Shown here one piece after another: positions 16,365-23,873 of a DNA stretch of 64,000 bases; the first letter of the stretch is position 1; every line of letters begins with the position of its first letter. Origin of the DNA: Streptomyces sp. B1I3 (GTDB lineage Bacteria; Actinomycetota; Actinomycetes; Streptomycetales; Streptomycetaceae); the NCBI RefSeq assembly GCF_030816615.1, contig NZ_JAUSYD010000001.1, positions 4,238,501 to 4,302,500 on the forward strand, read 5' to 3'. The position numbers were made by a program, and so were the translations under genes. Under the pieces are notes generated by a model, which worked only from the letters and a program-made list of their open reading frames with translations, did not search any database and was not told where the DNA came from.

Positions 16365-16535
16365 TTGATGACCCCTCACTTCGTGCAGTGCATAAAGATG
16401 ACGGTGGCGGTGGACCGGCCGCCGGGAGAGTGTGGAGGGGAACTCCCCCGGGCTCCGGACGTGGCCGCACACTCCCCCGTGTCACGCGTACACGCCGTGC
16501 GGCTCCGGGGCAGGGACGCCTCGGGCCCCGCAGGT

Positions 16536-17519
16536 TCAGGACTCCTGGCCGAGGATTCCCGAACGTGCGATCAGGTAGCCGAGCTGGGCGCGGCTGGTGC
16601 TGCCCAGAGTGGCCGAAAGTTTGGCCACATGGGCTCGGCAGGTGCGGACGTTCATACCGAGACGGCGGGCGATGGAGTCGTCCACGTGCCCTTCGACGAG
16701 GAGTTGGGCGATGGAGCGCTGAACACCGCTGATTCCTTCGGGAGTCGGCTCGTACTTGATCTCTTCGAGCAGAGGGGCGGCCCTGGTCCAGAGCTGCTCG
16801 AAGACCTTGGCGAGGTATTCGACCAGGCCGGGATGGCGTAGTTCCAGGGCGACCATGCGGTCGTCCTGGGCAGGAATGAAGGCAACGGTGCGGTCGAAGA
16901 TGATCAGGCGTTCGATGAGCTCTTCGAGTGTCCGGATCTCCACATGGTCACCGGCCATGCGTTCGGCGTAGGCCAGCGTGCTCTGGCTGTGGCGTGCGGT
17001 GTGCTGGTACAGGGTGCGGATCTTGACGCCGCGGTGGACGACCGACAGGCCCCGTTCCAAGGACTTGCTGAGACTGTCCTCGGGCCTCCCGCCTCCTGGC
17101 TGGATGGTGAGGACTTCGGACCGGCACTCCGCGGTGGCGAGGTCGAGGGACGCGTTGATCCGGTTGACGCCCTCCAGCACGGTGATGGCATGTGTGGTCG
17201 ACGGGCCCTGCGCGCTGATGTCCATGAATGGCTCGAAGCATTCGGCCAGCGCCAGGGAGTGCCGCCGGCGTTCCTGGATCTCGCGTTCTATGGGATGCAT
17301 GTGCTGCGCAAGCGCCGCGGACGGTGCGACGGGGCGGAGCCAGTCAGAGGCATCGGGATCGGGGTGCAGCAGCGCGAACTCGATCAGGCAGGGAGCCGGT
17401 TCGACTTCGGCACGGGCGATGCGACCGCTGCGCAGCGCGATGGCGTAAAGGCGAGCTCCATCCTCACATAGTTCCGCAATCCCATGAGGATGTGTCGGTT
17501 TTGTGGTGCTTGCGCACAT
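16536..17519 (-). CDS. LuxR-type regulator with PLD-like sensory region, paralogue
   Basis: The 327-residue protein has the same layout as its neighbour: N-terminal helical region starting MCASTTKPTHPHGIAEL, a PLD-like middle (GVKIRTLYQHTARHSQSTLA, then EIRTLEELIERLIIFDRTVA) and a C-terminal LuxR-type helix-turn-helix (QRSIAQLLVEGHVDDSIARR, RLGMNVRTCRAHVAKLSATL). ATG 17519 is preceded by GGGGGGTGGAGAT. Longer upstream frames lack support. It is divergent from the DIGW-repeat gene, with a perfect inverted repeat (17535-17554) 15 bases before its start, a good position for an operator controlling both genes. Confidence 0.78.
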   Translation of the reverse strand: MCASTTKPTHPHGIAELCEDGARLYAIALRSGRIARAEVEPAPCLIEFALLHPDPDASDWLRPVAPSAALAQHMHPIEREIQERRRHSLALAECFEPFMDISAQGPSTTHAITVLEGVNRINASLDLATAECRSEVLTIQPGGGRPEDSLSKSLERGLSVVHRGVKIRTLYQHTARHSQSTLAYAERMAGDHVEIRTLEELIERLIIFDRTVAFIPAQDDRMVALELRHPGLVEYLAKVFEQLWTRAAPLLEEIKYEPTPEGISGVQRSIAQLLVEGHVDDSIARRLGMNVRTCRAHVAKLSATLGSTSRAQLGYLIARSGILGQES

Positions 17520-17534
17520 ATCTCCACCCCCCAG

Positions 17535-17554
17535 GTTCCTGAACTTGCAGGAAC
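17535..17554. promoter_or_regulatory. Inverted-repeat operator between regulator and DIGW peptide gene
   Basis: GTTCCTG-AACTTG-CAGGAAC is a perfect 7-bp inverted repeat with a 6-base spacer in the divergent intergenic region. The left half continues TTCCTGAACTTGC, which is close to TTCCTGAAGTTGC at 58401 beside the paralogous regulators, suggesting one motif for this regulator family. Confidence 0.6.
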
Positions 17555-17630
17555 ATGATGCATCGACGCAGTGGTGTTCGAGTGCCCAGGTGAGACATCG
17601 TCTTTCAGTGCGGGGGAGAAGAATCCACAA

Positions 17631-17900
17631 GTGAGGACGAAGCCGACTATGTACAAGCGAATGCTTCGCTCGGCGCTTGCCGCCACGTTCGTCGCGGCCA
17701 TGGGTTTCGGGCTGTCGAGCGCAGGCGACATCGGCTGGGGCAGCGAGGCGGCTGCTGCGCCGGGTGACATCGGCTGGAATGTGCAGGCAGGCGCGCCGGC
17801 CGACATCGGCTGGGTCGCTCCCGCGAGCGGCCAGGGTGACATCGGCTGGTCTTCTCCGACCGACATCGGATGGGCCGCCCCGACCGGTACCGCGGCATGA
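17631..17900 (+). CDS. Secreted DIGW-repeat peptide (candidate precursor)
   Basis: The 89-residue product has a signal peptide (basic YKRMLR, hydrophobic ALAATFVAAMGFGL, AxA-like cleavage near SSA) and a mature part of about 58 residues made of five repeats of DIGW, mostly GDIGW, separated by short Ala/Pro/Gly/Ser spacers of 8-13 residues. Each repeat ends in Trp. I chose GTG 17631 because GGGGGAGAAG lies 9 bases upstream; ATG 17649 is an alternative that keeps the signal peptide. Its stop overlaps the next gene's ATG (ATGA). I do not recognise a characterised family. Regular repeats suggest a precursor processed into units, or a binding/structural repeat; both are inference. Confidence 0.72.
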   Translation: MRTKPTMYKRMLRSALAATFVAAMGFGLSSAGDIGWGSEAAAAPGDIGWNVQAGAPADIGWVAPASGQGDIGWSSPTDIGWAAPTGTAA

Positions 17901-18217
17901 CCACCCCACCGGACGACCGTACGTTCCGGCGGGAGATGGCCACGGCGTATCGCTCAGGGTGGCACTTCATCGATCTGCTCACGGCACTGACCCGCCAGGG
18001 CGATTCGTTGATGGTCACCCTGTTCGGGGAGCCCATCGTCGTCGTGATGGAAACGGATGAGGACATTCGCGCCTATCGCTGCCTCCGCCGTCCCCGCGGG
18101 GCGCCGCAACCGGTTCGCTGTGCCGTGAGGTACGGCATGATCTTCGTCAATCTCGATCAGCGCGACCATGAGCTGTTCGAACAAGAAGCCATTTCCGCCA
18201 CCCCCCGCAGTGCCTGA
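17897..18217 (+). CDS. Small Rieske-oxygenase-like protein lacking cluster ligands
   Basis: The 106-residue protein is translationally coupled to the DIGW peptide (ATGA overlap); an in-frame ATG at 17870 is less likely. Its middle reads GDSLMVTLFGEPIVVV, DIRAYRCLRRPRGA and RYGMIFVNLDQRDHELF. GD-x-V-x(3)-GEP-V-V followed by an AYxC(x)RxRGA turn and a later GMIFVNLD resembles the frame around the Rieske domain of ring-hydroxylating oxygenases, but the CxH and CxxH ligand pairs are missing and the spacing between them is deleted. It has no signal peptide. It may be a partner or handling protein for the peptide; function unknown, similarity weak and only by eye. Confidence 0.6.
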   Translation: MTTPPDDRTFRREMATAYRSGWHFIDLLTALTRQGDSLMVTLFGEPIVVVMETDEDIRAYRCLRRPRGAPQPVRCAVRYGMIFVNLDQRDHELFEQEAISATPRSA

Positions 18218-18259
18218 ACGATTCCCCCGTCGTTCCATATCGTTCAGGCGCTTCCCCCA

Positions 18260-18302
18260 CACAACGGCGCCATCGTGACCTGAACACGGTGGCGCCGTTG
18301 TG
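18260..18302. terminator. Bidirectional terminator
   Basis: CACAACGGCGCCATCGTG (18260-18277) pairs with CACGGTGGCGCCGTTGTG (18285-18302) with one wobble around a 7-base loop, between the convergent Rieske-like and F420/FMN-oxidoreductase genes. Confidence 0.8.
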
Positions 18303-18372
18303 CTGCCCGGAATGGAAATGGGCAACGGAAAAGGCCGGGCAAGCGGGGGGAGGGAAAAGGAATGGAAAAGGC

Positions 18373-18774
18373 TCAGCCCTTTCCGAGCGCCCTGTCCACG
18401 GCGATCTCGATGACGACCCGGTCCGGGTTGGGCGACGGTGTGCGCTCGTACCGCTCCGCGTAGCGGCGTACCGCGTCCTCGACCTCACCGGGCTCCGTGC
18501 GGATCGCCGCGCGGCCCTCGAGGGTCGCCCAGCGGCGTCCCTGCATCTGGCAGACCGCGACCCGTGCCCCCTCCGGGCCGGCCGCCAGGACGTGGGCGAC
18601 CTTCCGGCTGTTCCTGTTGGTGATGACGCGCGCCGTCCGGCTCTCCGGGTCGTACGTCACGCCGACCGGCACCACGTGCGGCGTGCCGTCCGGGCGCAGC
18701 GTCGTCAGCGTGCACACGTGGCGCTCCCGCCAGAAGGCGAGGTACTCGGGTCCGGGGTTGCGTACATCAGGCAT
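18373..18774 (-). CDS. PPOX-class flavin/F420-binding split-barrel protein
   Basis: The 133-residue protein is a small split beta-barrel of the pyridoxamine-5'-phosphate-oxidase-like superfamily, closest by eye to the F420-dependent FDOR-B group of actinomycetes: FWRERHVCTLTTLRPDGTPH, then VVPVGVTYDPESRTARV, ITNRNSRKVAHV, and GRRWATLEGRAAI. Such proteins bind FMN or F420 and reduce small organic molecules or heme breakdown products; the substrate cannot be told. The length is complete. It lies between the DIGW locus and clpB and is transcribed away from clpB. Confidence 0.8.
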   Translation of the reverse strand: MPDVRNPGPEYLAFWRERHVCTLTTLRPDGTPHVVPVGVTYDPESRTARVITNRNSRKVAHVLAAGPEGARVAVCQMQGRRWATLEGRAAIRTEPGEVEDAVRRYAERYERTPSPNPDRVVIEIAVDRALGKG

Positions 18775-18829
18775 GGGGCCAGCCTAGAGAGACGGCTCGC
18801 GGAGTACGCGGGGGAGGTGCCGGTCCAGG

Positions 18830-18850
18830 CTTGAGTGGAATAGACTCAAC
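18830..18850. promoter_or_regulatory. HAIR operator (HspR) of clpB
   Basis: CTTGAGT (18830-18836), a 7-base spacer, then ACTCAAC (18844-18850) matches the HAIR consensus with one mismatch. It lies 68 bases upstream of the clpB start, placing clpB in the HspR regulon. Confidence 0.88.
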
Positions 18851-18917
18851 TTTGTACTCGTTGTGAGAGTCATAGCTCCCAGGCCGGAGACACCAGTACG
18901 AGGAGGAGACAGCGCCC

Positions 18918-21518
18918 GTGGACGCCGAGCTGACCAACAAGAGCCGGGACGCCCTCAACGCGGCCACCAGCAGGGCCGTCAAGGACGGGCACCCCGACCT
19001 GACCCCCGGGCACCTGCTGCTTGCACTGCTCGCGGGTGAGGACAACGCCAACATCACCGACCTGCTGGCCGCCGTCGACGCCGACCAGGTGGCCGTGCGC
19101 ACGGAGACCGAAAGGCTCCTGGGTGCTCTGCCCAGCGTCACCGGTTCGACCGTGGCGCCCCCGCAGCCCAACCGCGAGCTGCTCGCCGTCATCGCCGACG
19201 CCGACCGGCGGGCGAAGGAGCTCGGCGACGACTACCTCTCCACCGAACACCTGCTGATCGCCGTAGCGGCGAAGGGGGGCCGCGCCGGTGAGATCCTCGA
19301 CGGACAGGGAGCCAGTGCGAAGAAGCTGCTGGACGCCTTCGAGAAGAGCAGGGGAGGGCGCCGGGTGACCACTCCCGACCCCGAGGGTCAGTACAAGGCG
19401 CTGGAGAAGTTCGGTACGGACTTCACGGCCGCCGCGCGCGAAGGCAAGCTGGACCCGGTCATCGGCCGTGACCAGGAGATCCGCCGCGTCGTGCAGGTGC
19501 TTTCGCGCCGTACGAAGAACAATCCCGTGCTCATCGGTGAGCCCGGCGTCGGCAAGACGGCCGTCGTCGAGGGGCTCGCCCAGCGCATCGTCAAGGGTGA
19601 CGTCCCGGAGTCCCTGCGGAACAAGCGGCTCGTCTCCCTGGACCTCGGTGCGATGGTCGCGGGCGCCAAGTACCGCGGTGAGTTCGAGGAACGCCTCAAG
19701 ACCGTCCTCTCCGAGATCAAGGAGAGCGACGGGCAGGTCATCACCTTCATCGACGAGCTGCACACCGTCGTCGGCGCGGGCGCCGGCGGCGACTCCGCGA
19801 TGGACGCCGGCAACATGCTCAAGCCGATGCTCGCCCGCGGTGAGCTCCGCATGGTCGGCGCCACCACGCTGGACGAGTACCGCGAGCGCATCGAGAAGGA
19901 TCCCGCCCTGGAGCGACGCTTCCAGCAGGTCCTGGTCGCCGAGCCGTCCGTCGAGGACACCATCGCGATCCTGCGCGGGCTCAAGGGCCGCTACGAGGCC
20001 CACCACAAGGTGCAGATCGCGGACTCCTCGCTGGTGGCCGCCGCGACCCTCTCCGACCGCTACATCACCTCCCGCTTCCTCCCCGACAAGGCCATCGACC
20101 TGGTCGACGAGGCCGCCTCCCGGCTCCGTATGGAGATCGACTCATCGCCCCTGGAGATCGACGAGCTCCAGCGTGCCGTGGACCGGCTGCACATGGAGGA
20201 GCTGGCGCTCAGGAACGAGAGCGACGAAGGCTCCAGGCAGCGCCTGGAGAAGATCCGCCGCGACCTCGCCGACAAGGAGGAGGAGCTGCGCGGTCTCACC
20301 GCCCGCTGGGAGAAGGAGAAGGAGGGCCTCAACCGCGTCGGTGAGCTCAAGGAACGCCTCGACGACCTGCGCGGACAGGCCGAACGCGCCCAGCGCGACG
20401 GCGACTTCGACACCGCGTCCAAGCTCCTGTACGGGGAGATCCCGGGCCTGGAGCGCGAGCTGGCCGAGGCGGACGAGGCCGAGCAGGAGGCCGCCCAGGA
20501 CACGATGGTCAAGGAGGAGGTCGGCCCGGACGACATCGCCGACGTCGTCGGCGCCTGGACCGGCATCCCCGCCGGGCGGCTCCTGGAGGGCGAGACCCAG
20601 AAGCTCCTGCGCATGGAGTCCGAGCTGGGCAGGCGGCTGATCGGCCAGACCGAGGCCGTGCGGTCCGTCTCGGACGCGGTGCGCCGCACCCGGGCGGGTA
20701 TCGCCGACCCGGACCGGCCCACCGGCTCCTTCCTCTTCCTCGGGCCGACCGGTGTCGGCAAGACCGAGCTGGCCAAGGCGCTGGCGGACTTCCTGTTCGA
20801 CGACGAACGGGCCATGATCCGCATCGACATGAGCGAGTACGGCGAGAAGCACAGCGTCGCCCGTCTCGTCGGTGCCCCGCCCGGCTACGTCGGGTACGAG
20901 GAGGGCGGCCAGCTCACCGAGGCGGTACGCCGCCGTCCGTACAGCGTCGTCCTGCTGGACGAGGTGGAGAAGGCGCACCCCGAGGTCTTCGACGTCCTGC
21001 TCCAGGTCCTGGACGACGGCCGGCTCACCGACGGTCAGGGCCGGACGGTGGACTTCCGCAACACCATCCTGGTCCTGACGTCGAACCTGGGCAGCCAGTA
21101 CCTGGTCGACCCGCTGACCGAGCCCGAGGTGAAGAAGGAGCAGGTCCTGGAGGTCGTGCGGGCCTCGTTCAAGCCGGAGTTCCTCAACCGGCTCGACGAC
21201 CTGGTCGTCTTCTCCGCCCTGTCCGGTGACGAGCTGTCCCACATCGCGGGCCTCCAGGTCGGCCGCCTCGCCGGCCGCCTGGCCGACCGCAGGATCACCC
21301 TGGACGTCACTCCCGAGGCCCTGGCCTGGCTCGCCGAGGAGGGCAACGACCCGGCCTACGGTGCCCGGCCGCTGCGGCGGCTGATCCAGACCGCGATCGG
21401 TGACCGGCTCGCGAAGGAGATCCTCGCGGGCGAGGTCAAGGACGGCGACACGGTCCGGGTGGACCGGGCCGGTGCCGGGCTCGTCGTGGGGCCGGCGACG
21501 GCGGCGAAGACTCTGTAG
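18918..21518 (+). CDS. clpB: Disaggregase ClpB (Hsp100)
   Basis: The 866-residue AAA+ chaperone threads proteins out of aggregates with DnaK. An N-terminal Clp domain (about 1-150) is followed by the first ATPase domain with GEPGVGKT near 210 and FIDELHTVVGAGAGGD (Walker B), the coiled-coil middle domain (about 395-520, EEELRGLTARWEKEKEGLNR), and the second ATPase with GPTGVGKTELAKALADFLFD near 610 and VVLLDEVEKAHPEVFD. The GTG start is preceded by GAGGAGGAG. It is monocistronic, HspR-controlled by the HAIR at 18830, and followed by a perfect-stem terminator. Confidence 0.98.
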   Translation: MDAELTNKSRDALNAATSRAVKDGHPDLTPGHLLLALLAGEDNANITDLLAAVDADQVAVRTETERLLGALPSVTGSTVAPPQPNRELLAVIADADRRAKELGDDYLSTEHLLIAVAAKGGRAGEILDGQGASAKKLLDAFEKSRGGRRVTTPDPEGQYKALEKFGTDFTAAAREGKLDPVIGRDQEIRRVVQVLSRRTKNNPVLIGEPGVGKTAVVEGLAQRIVKGDVPESLRNKRLVSLDLGAMVAGAKYRGEFEERLKTVLSEIKESDGQVITFIDELHTVVGAGAGGDSAMDAGNMLKPMLARGELRMVGATTLDEYRERIEKDPALERRFQQVLVAEPSVEDTIAILRGLKGRYEAHHKVQIADSSLVAAATLSDRYITSRFLPDKAIDLVDEAASRLRMEIDSSPLEIDELQRAVDRLHMEELALRNESDEGSRQRLEKIRRDLADKEEELRGLTARWEKEKEGLNRVGELKERLDDLRGQAERAQRDGDFDTASKLLYGEIPGLERELAEADEAEQEAAQDTMVKEEVGPDDIADVVGAWTGIPAGRLLEGETQKLLRMESELGRRLIGQTEAVRSVSDAVRRTRAGIADPDRPTGSFLFLGPTGVGKTELAKALADFLFDDERAMIRIDMSEYGEKHSVARLVGAPPGYVGYEEGGQLTEAVRRRPYSVVLLDEVEKAHPEVFDVLLQVLDDGRLTDGQGRTVDFRNTILVLTSNLGSQYLVDPLTEPEVKKEQVLEVVRASFKPEFLNRLDDLVVFSALSGDELSHIAGLQVGRLAGRLADRRITLDVTPEALAWLAEEGNDPAYGARPLRRLIQTAIGDRLAKEILAGEVKDGDTVRVDRAGAGLVVGPATAAKTL

Positions 21519-21528
21519 CCCCGCGGAT

Positions 21529-21565
21529 GTTCCCGGCCGGGACGGCCCTGCCCCCGGCCGGGAAC
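21529..21565 (+). terminator. Terminator after clpB
   Basis: GTTCCCGGCCGGG (21529-21541) and CCCGGCCGGGAAC (21553-21565) form a perfect 13-bp stem right after the clpB stop. Confidence 0.8.
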
Positions 21566-21890
21566 ACGTGCGTGTACCGACCCGTCGGGCACTGATGAGT
21601 GCATGCGGCACCCGTCCCCCCGCCGAACCGTCGCGGAACGTCTTGCGAAGGCACCGGCCGGCCCGGCCGCCAAATTGAGCCGAATATTTGCATTCCGTGG
21701 CCGAATGACTCAGGCACCTCTCCTCGCCGGTCGCCTTTGTGCCCGACCGATACATATTGCCACCCTCGAACGGAAGGGGGATCCGCCGACGGACCGGCGG
21801 CCGGGTCTGCGCAATATCGCCACACTCCGGACCCTTTTACCAGGTGCTCGGAAGGCCTACGACGAATTCGCCGGCCGGTAAGGTACGCGC
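21566..21890. other. Intergenic region between clpB and MFS gene
   Basis: A 325-base stretch with AT-richer patches (AATATTTGC near 21680, ATACATATTGCC near 21750). An open frame of 92 codons from 21603 has no binding site and no recognisable motif, so I do not call it. The MFS promoter probably lies in the AT-rich part; I see nothing else. Confidence 0.4.
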
Positions 21891-23159
21891 ATGACGGATC
21901 GGATACCTGATGAGATAAGCCCGGAATCGACGGATTGCAGAAGCGACAGTCTTATTCGCCTCAGCGAATTCCGTACTCTGTGGGCGGCTTATGCTCAGTC
22001 GGTCCTGGGTGACCAGCTCGCGCGCGTGGCGCTGTCACTGCTGGTCTTCGAACGCACCGAGTCGGCGGGCTGGACCGCGGCGACCTACGCCCTGACGACC
22101 CTGCCCGCCCTGCTGTCCGGGGTGCTGCTGTCCGGTCTGGCGGACCGGTTCCCCCGGCGGACGGTCATGGTCTCGTGCGATCTGGTGCGCGCCGCCCTCG
22201 TCGGGCTGATGGCCCTGCCCGGTACCCCGCTGCCGCTGCTGGCCGGGCTGCTGGTGCTGGCGCAACTCGCCGAGGCGCCGTTCGGCGCCGCGCAGGGCGC
22301 CCTCCTGCCGACCGTACTGGGGACGGACCGGTACGAGCGCGGCCAGCGGATCATGCTGATCACCCATCAGGCCGGGCAACTGGTCGGCTTCGCCGGTGGC
22401 GGAGTGCTGGTCGTGTGGCTGGGCAGCCACCTCTCCCTGGGGCTGAACGCGGTGACGTTCCTGCTCTCCGCGACCCTGATCAGGTCCGGCGTGAAGGCGC
22501 GGCCGGTGGCTGAGGGCGCCGGCGCACGGCCGAAGCGGCTGCACACGCAGGTGGGCAGCGCGGCCGCGCTGATCTGGTCCGACCCCCGCCTGCGCTCGCT
22601 CGTCGGCCTCGGATGGCTGGCCGGCTTCATCGTGCTGCCGGAGGGGCTGGCGGCCCCCTTCGCGGCCGAGGCCGGCGCCGGCGCGGCTGCGGTGGGGCTC
22701 CTGCTCGCCGCGCACCCGGCCGGCATGGTGCTGGGCGCCACGCTGCTGGGGCGGGCGAGCGTCGGGGACGAGGGGCGCCGTCGCCTGCTCGGGCCGTTGG
22801 CGGTCGGGGCGAACCTGCCGCTGCTCGTCTACTGGTTCGGCCCCGGTCTCGGGACGGCCGTCGTCCTGCTGCTGGCATCGGGCGTCTGCTCCGCCTACCA
22901 GATCACCGCGGGGGCCACGTTCGTCCTGCTCACCCCGGTCGACCAGCGCGGCCAGGCGCTGGGGCTGGTCAGGTCGGGGCTCACGGCCATGCAGGGCATC
23001 GGCGTAGCGGCGGGCGGCCTGGCGGCGGAGCTCTCCGGTTCGTCGGCGGACACGATCGGGGGAGCGGGCATCCTCGGTACGCTCTGCGCGATCCTGGTGG
23101 CCGTGGCCTGGTCGCGGGCCCGGGGGACGGGCGCGGGGACGATTCCCCTCAGGGCATAG
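21891..23159 (+). CDS. MFS transporter (enterobactin-exporter/MefA-like group)
   Basis: The 422-residue protein has about twelve membrane segments and the MFS_3-type loop SGLADRFPRRTVMVSCDLVR between segments 2 and 3. It begins with a short polar N-terminus and LSEFRTLWAAYAQSVLGDQL. This subgroup exports macrolides or siderophores; the substrate cannot be told from sequence. GGTAAGG precedes the ATG. It stands alone, between the clpB terminator and ybjN, with no biosynthetic or regulatory partner, so a house-keeping efflux role is plausible. Confidence 0.83.
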   Translation: MTDRIPDEISPESTDCRSDSLIRLSEFRTLWAAYAQSVLGDQLARVALSLLVFERTESAGWTAATYALTTLPALLSGVLLSGLADRFPRRTVMVSCDLVRAALVGLMALPGTPLPLLAGLLVLAQLAEAPFGAAQGALLPTVLGTDRYERGQRIMLITHQAGQLVGFAGGGVLVVWLGSHLSLGLNAVTFLLSATLIRSGVKARPVAEGAGARPKRLHTQVGSAAALIWSDPRLRSLVGLGWLAGFIVLPEGLAAPFAAEAGAGAAAVGLLLAAHPAGMVLGATLLGRASVGDEGRRRLLGPLAVGANLPLLVYWFGPGLGTAVVLLLASGVCSAYQITAGATFVLLTPVDQRGQALGLVRSGLTAMQGIGVAAGGLAAELSGSSADTIGGAGILGTLCAILVAVAWSRARGTGAGTIPLRA

Positions 23160-23230
23160 GACTACGGGCCGCCGATCGCGGCTAGGGTCGATGGCAGGAA
23201 ACCACGAGCGATCCACAGGAGTACCCAGCG

Positions 23231-23785
23231 ATGTCTATCGATCCGTCCTCGATCCCCAACTTCGGGGGCCAGCCCGAGCCGCAGGCGGCAGGACCCGAGG
23301 GCCCCGTGGTCCCTGACCAGGACCTCGTCAAGCAGCTTCTCGAGCAGATGGAGCTGAAGTACGTCGTCGACGACGAGGGTGACCTCGCCGCGCCGTGGGA
23401 AGAGTTCCGCACGTACTTCATGTTCCGCGGCGAGGAGGAGCAGCAGGTCTTCTCGGTGCGCACGTTCTACGACCGCCCCCACGCCCTTGACCAGCGTCCC
23501 GTGCTCCTCGACGCGATCGACGACTGGAACCGCCGCACCCTGTGGCCCAAGGTCTACACGCACTCCCACGAGGGCGAGGAGGGCGCGGCCGCCTCCGTCC
23601 GGCTGATCGGTGAGGCGCAGATGCTCATCGGCACCGGCGTCAGCCTGGAGCACTTCGTCTCCTCGACGGTCAGCTGGGTCCGGGCCTCCATCGAGTTCGA
23701 CAAGTGGCTCGTGGAGCGTCTGGGCCTGGAGCCCGGCGGGAAGCAGGCCGAGGGCGAAGGCACCGGGCAGTCCGCGGAGGGCTGA
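23231..23785 (+). CDS. YbjN-domain protein
   Basis: The 184-residue protein has a YbjN/type III chaperone-like domain: DLVKQLLEQMELKYVVDDEG, then AAPWEEFRTYFMFRGEEEQQ, VFSVRTFYDRP, DDWNRRTLWPKVYTH and ISLEH-like SLEHFVSSTVSWVRASIEFD. YbjN proteins share the fold of secretion chaperones and have been linked to stress tolerance and motility in enterobacteria; the role here is unknown. Disordered Pro/Gly N-terminus and Glu/Gly C-terminus flank the domain. AGGAG lies 10 bases before the ATG. A strong bidirectional terminator follows. Confidence 0.8.
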   Translation: MSIDPSSIPNFGGQPEPQAAGPEGPVVPDQDLVKQLLEQMELKYVVDDEGDLAAPWEEFRTYFMFRGEEEQQVFSVRTFYDRPHALDQRPVLLDAIDDWNRRTLWPKVYTHSHEGEEGAAASVRLIGEAQMLIGTGVSLEHFVSSTVSWVRASIEFDKWLVERLGLEPGGKQAEGEGTGQSAEG

Positions 23786-23799
23786 TCCGGCACGGCTTT

Positions 23800-23858
23800 C
23801 GAAGGGCCCGGCACCGGGCGGTGGTCATCGCGACCTCTGCCCGGGGCCGGGCCCTTCG
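23800..23858. terminator. Bidirectional terminator with long loop
   Basis: CGAAGGGCCCGGC (23800-23812) and GCCGGGCCCTTCG (23846-23858) are perfectly complementary, with an inner CCGGG/CCCGG pairing in the loop, between the convergent ybjN and aminotransferase genes. Confidence 0.8.
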
Positions 23859-23873
23859 CACGCGGGGGCGGGG

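Noticed and set aside
21603..21881. 92-codon open frame between clpB and the MFS gene
   Set aside because: No binding site and no recognisable sequence; AT-rich promoter-like patches lie inside it.
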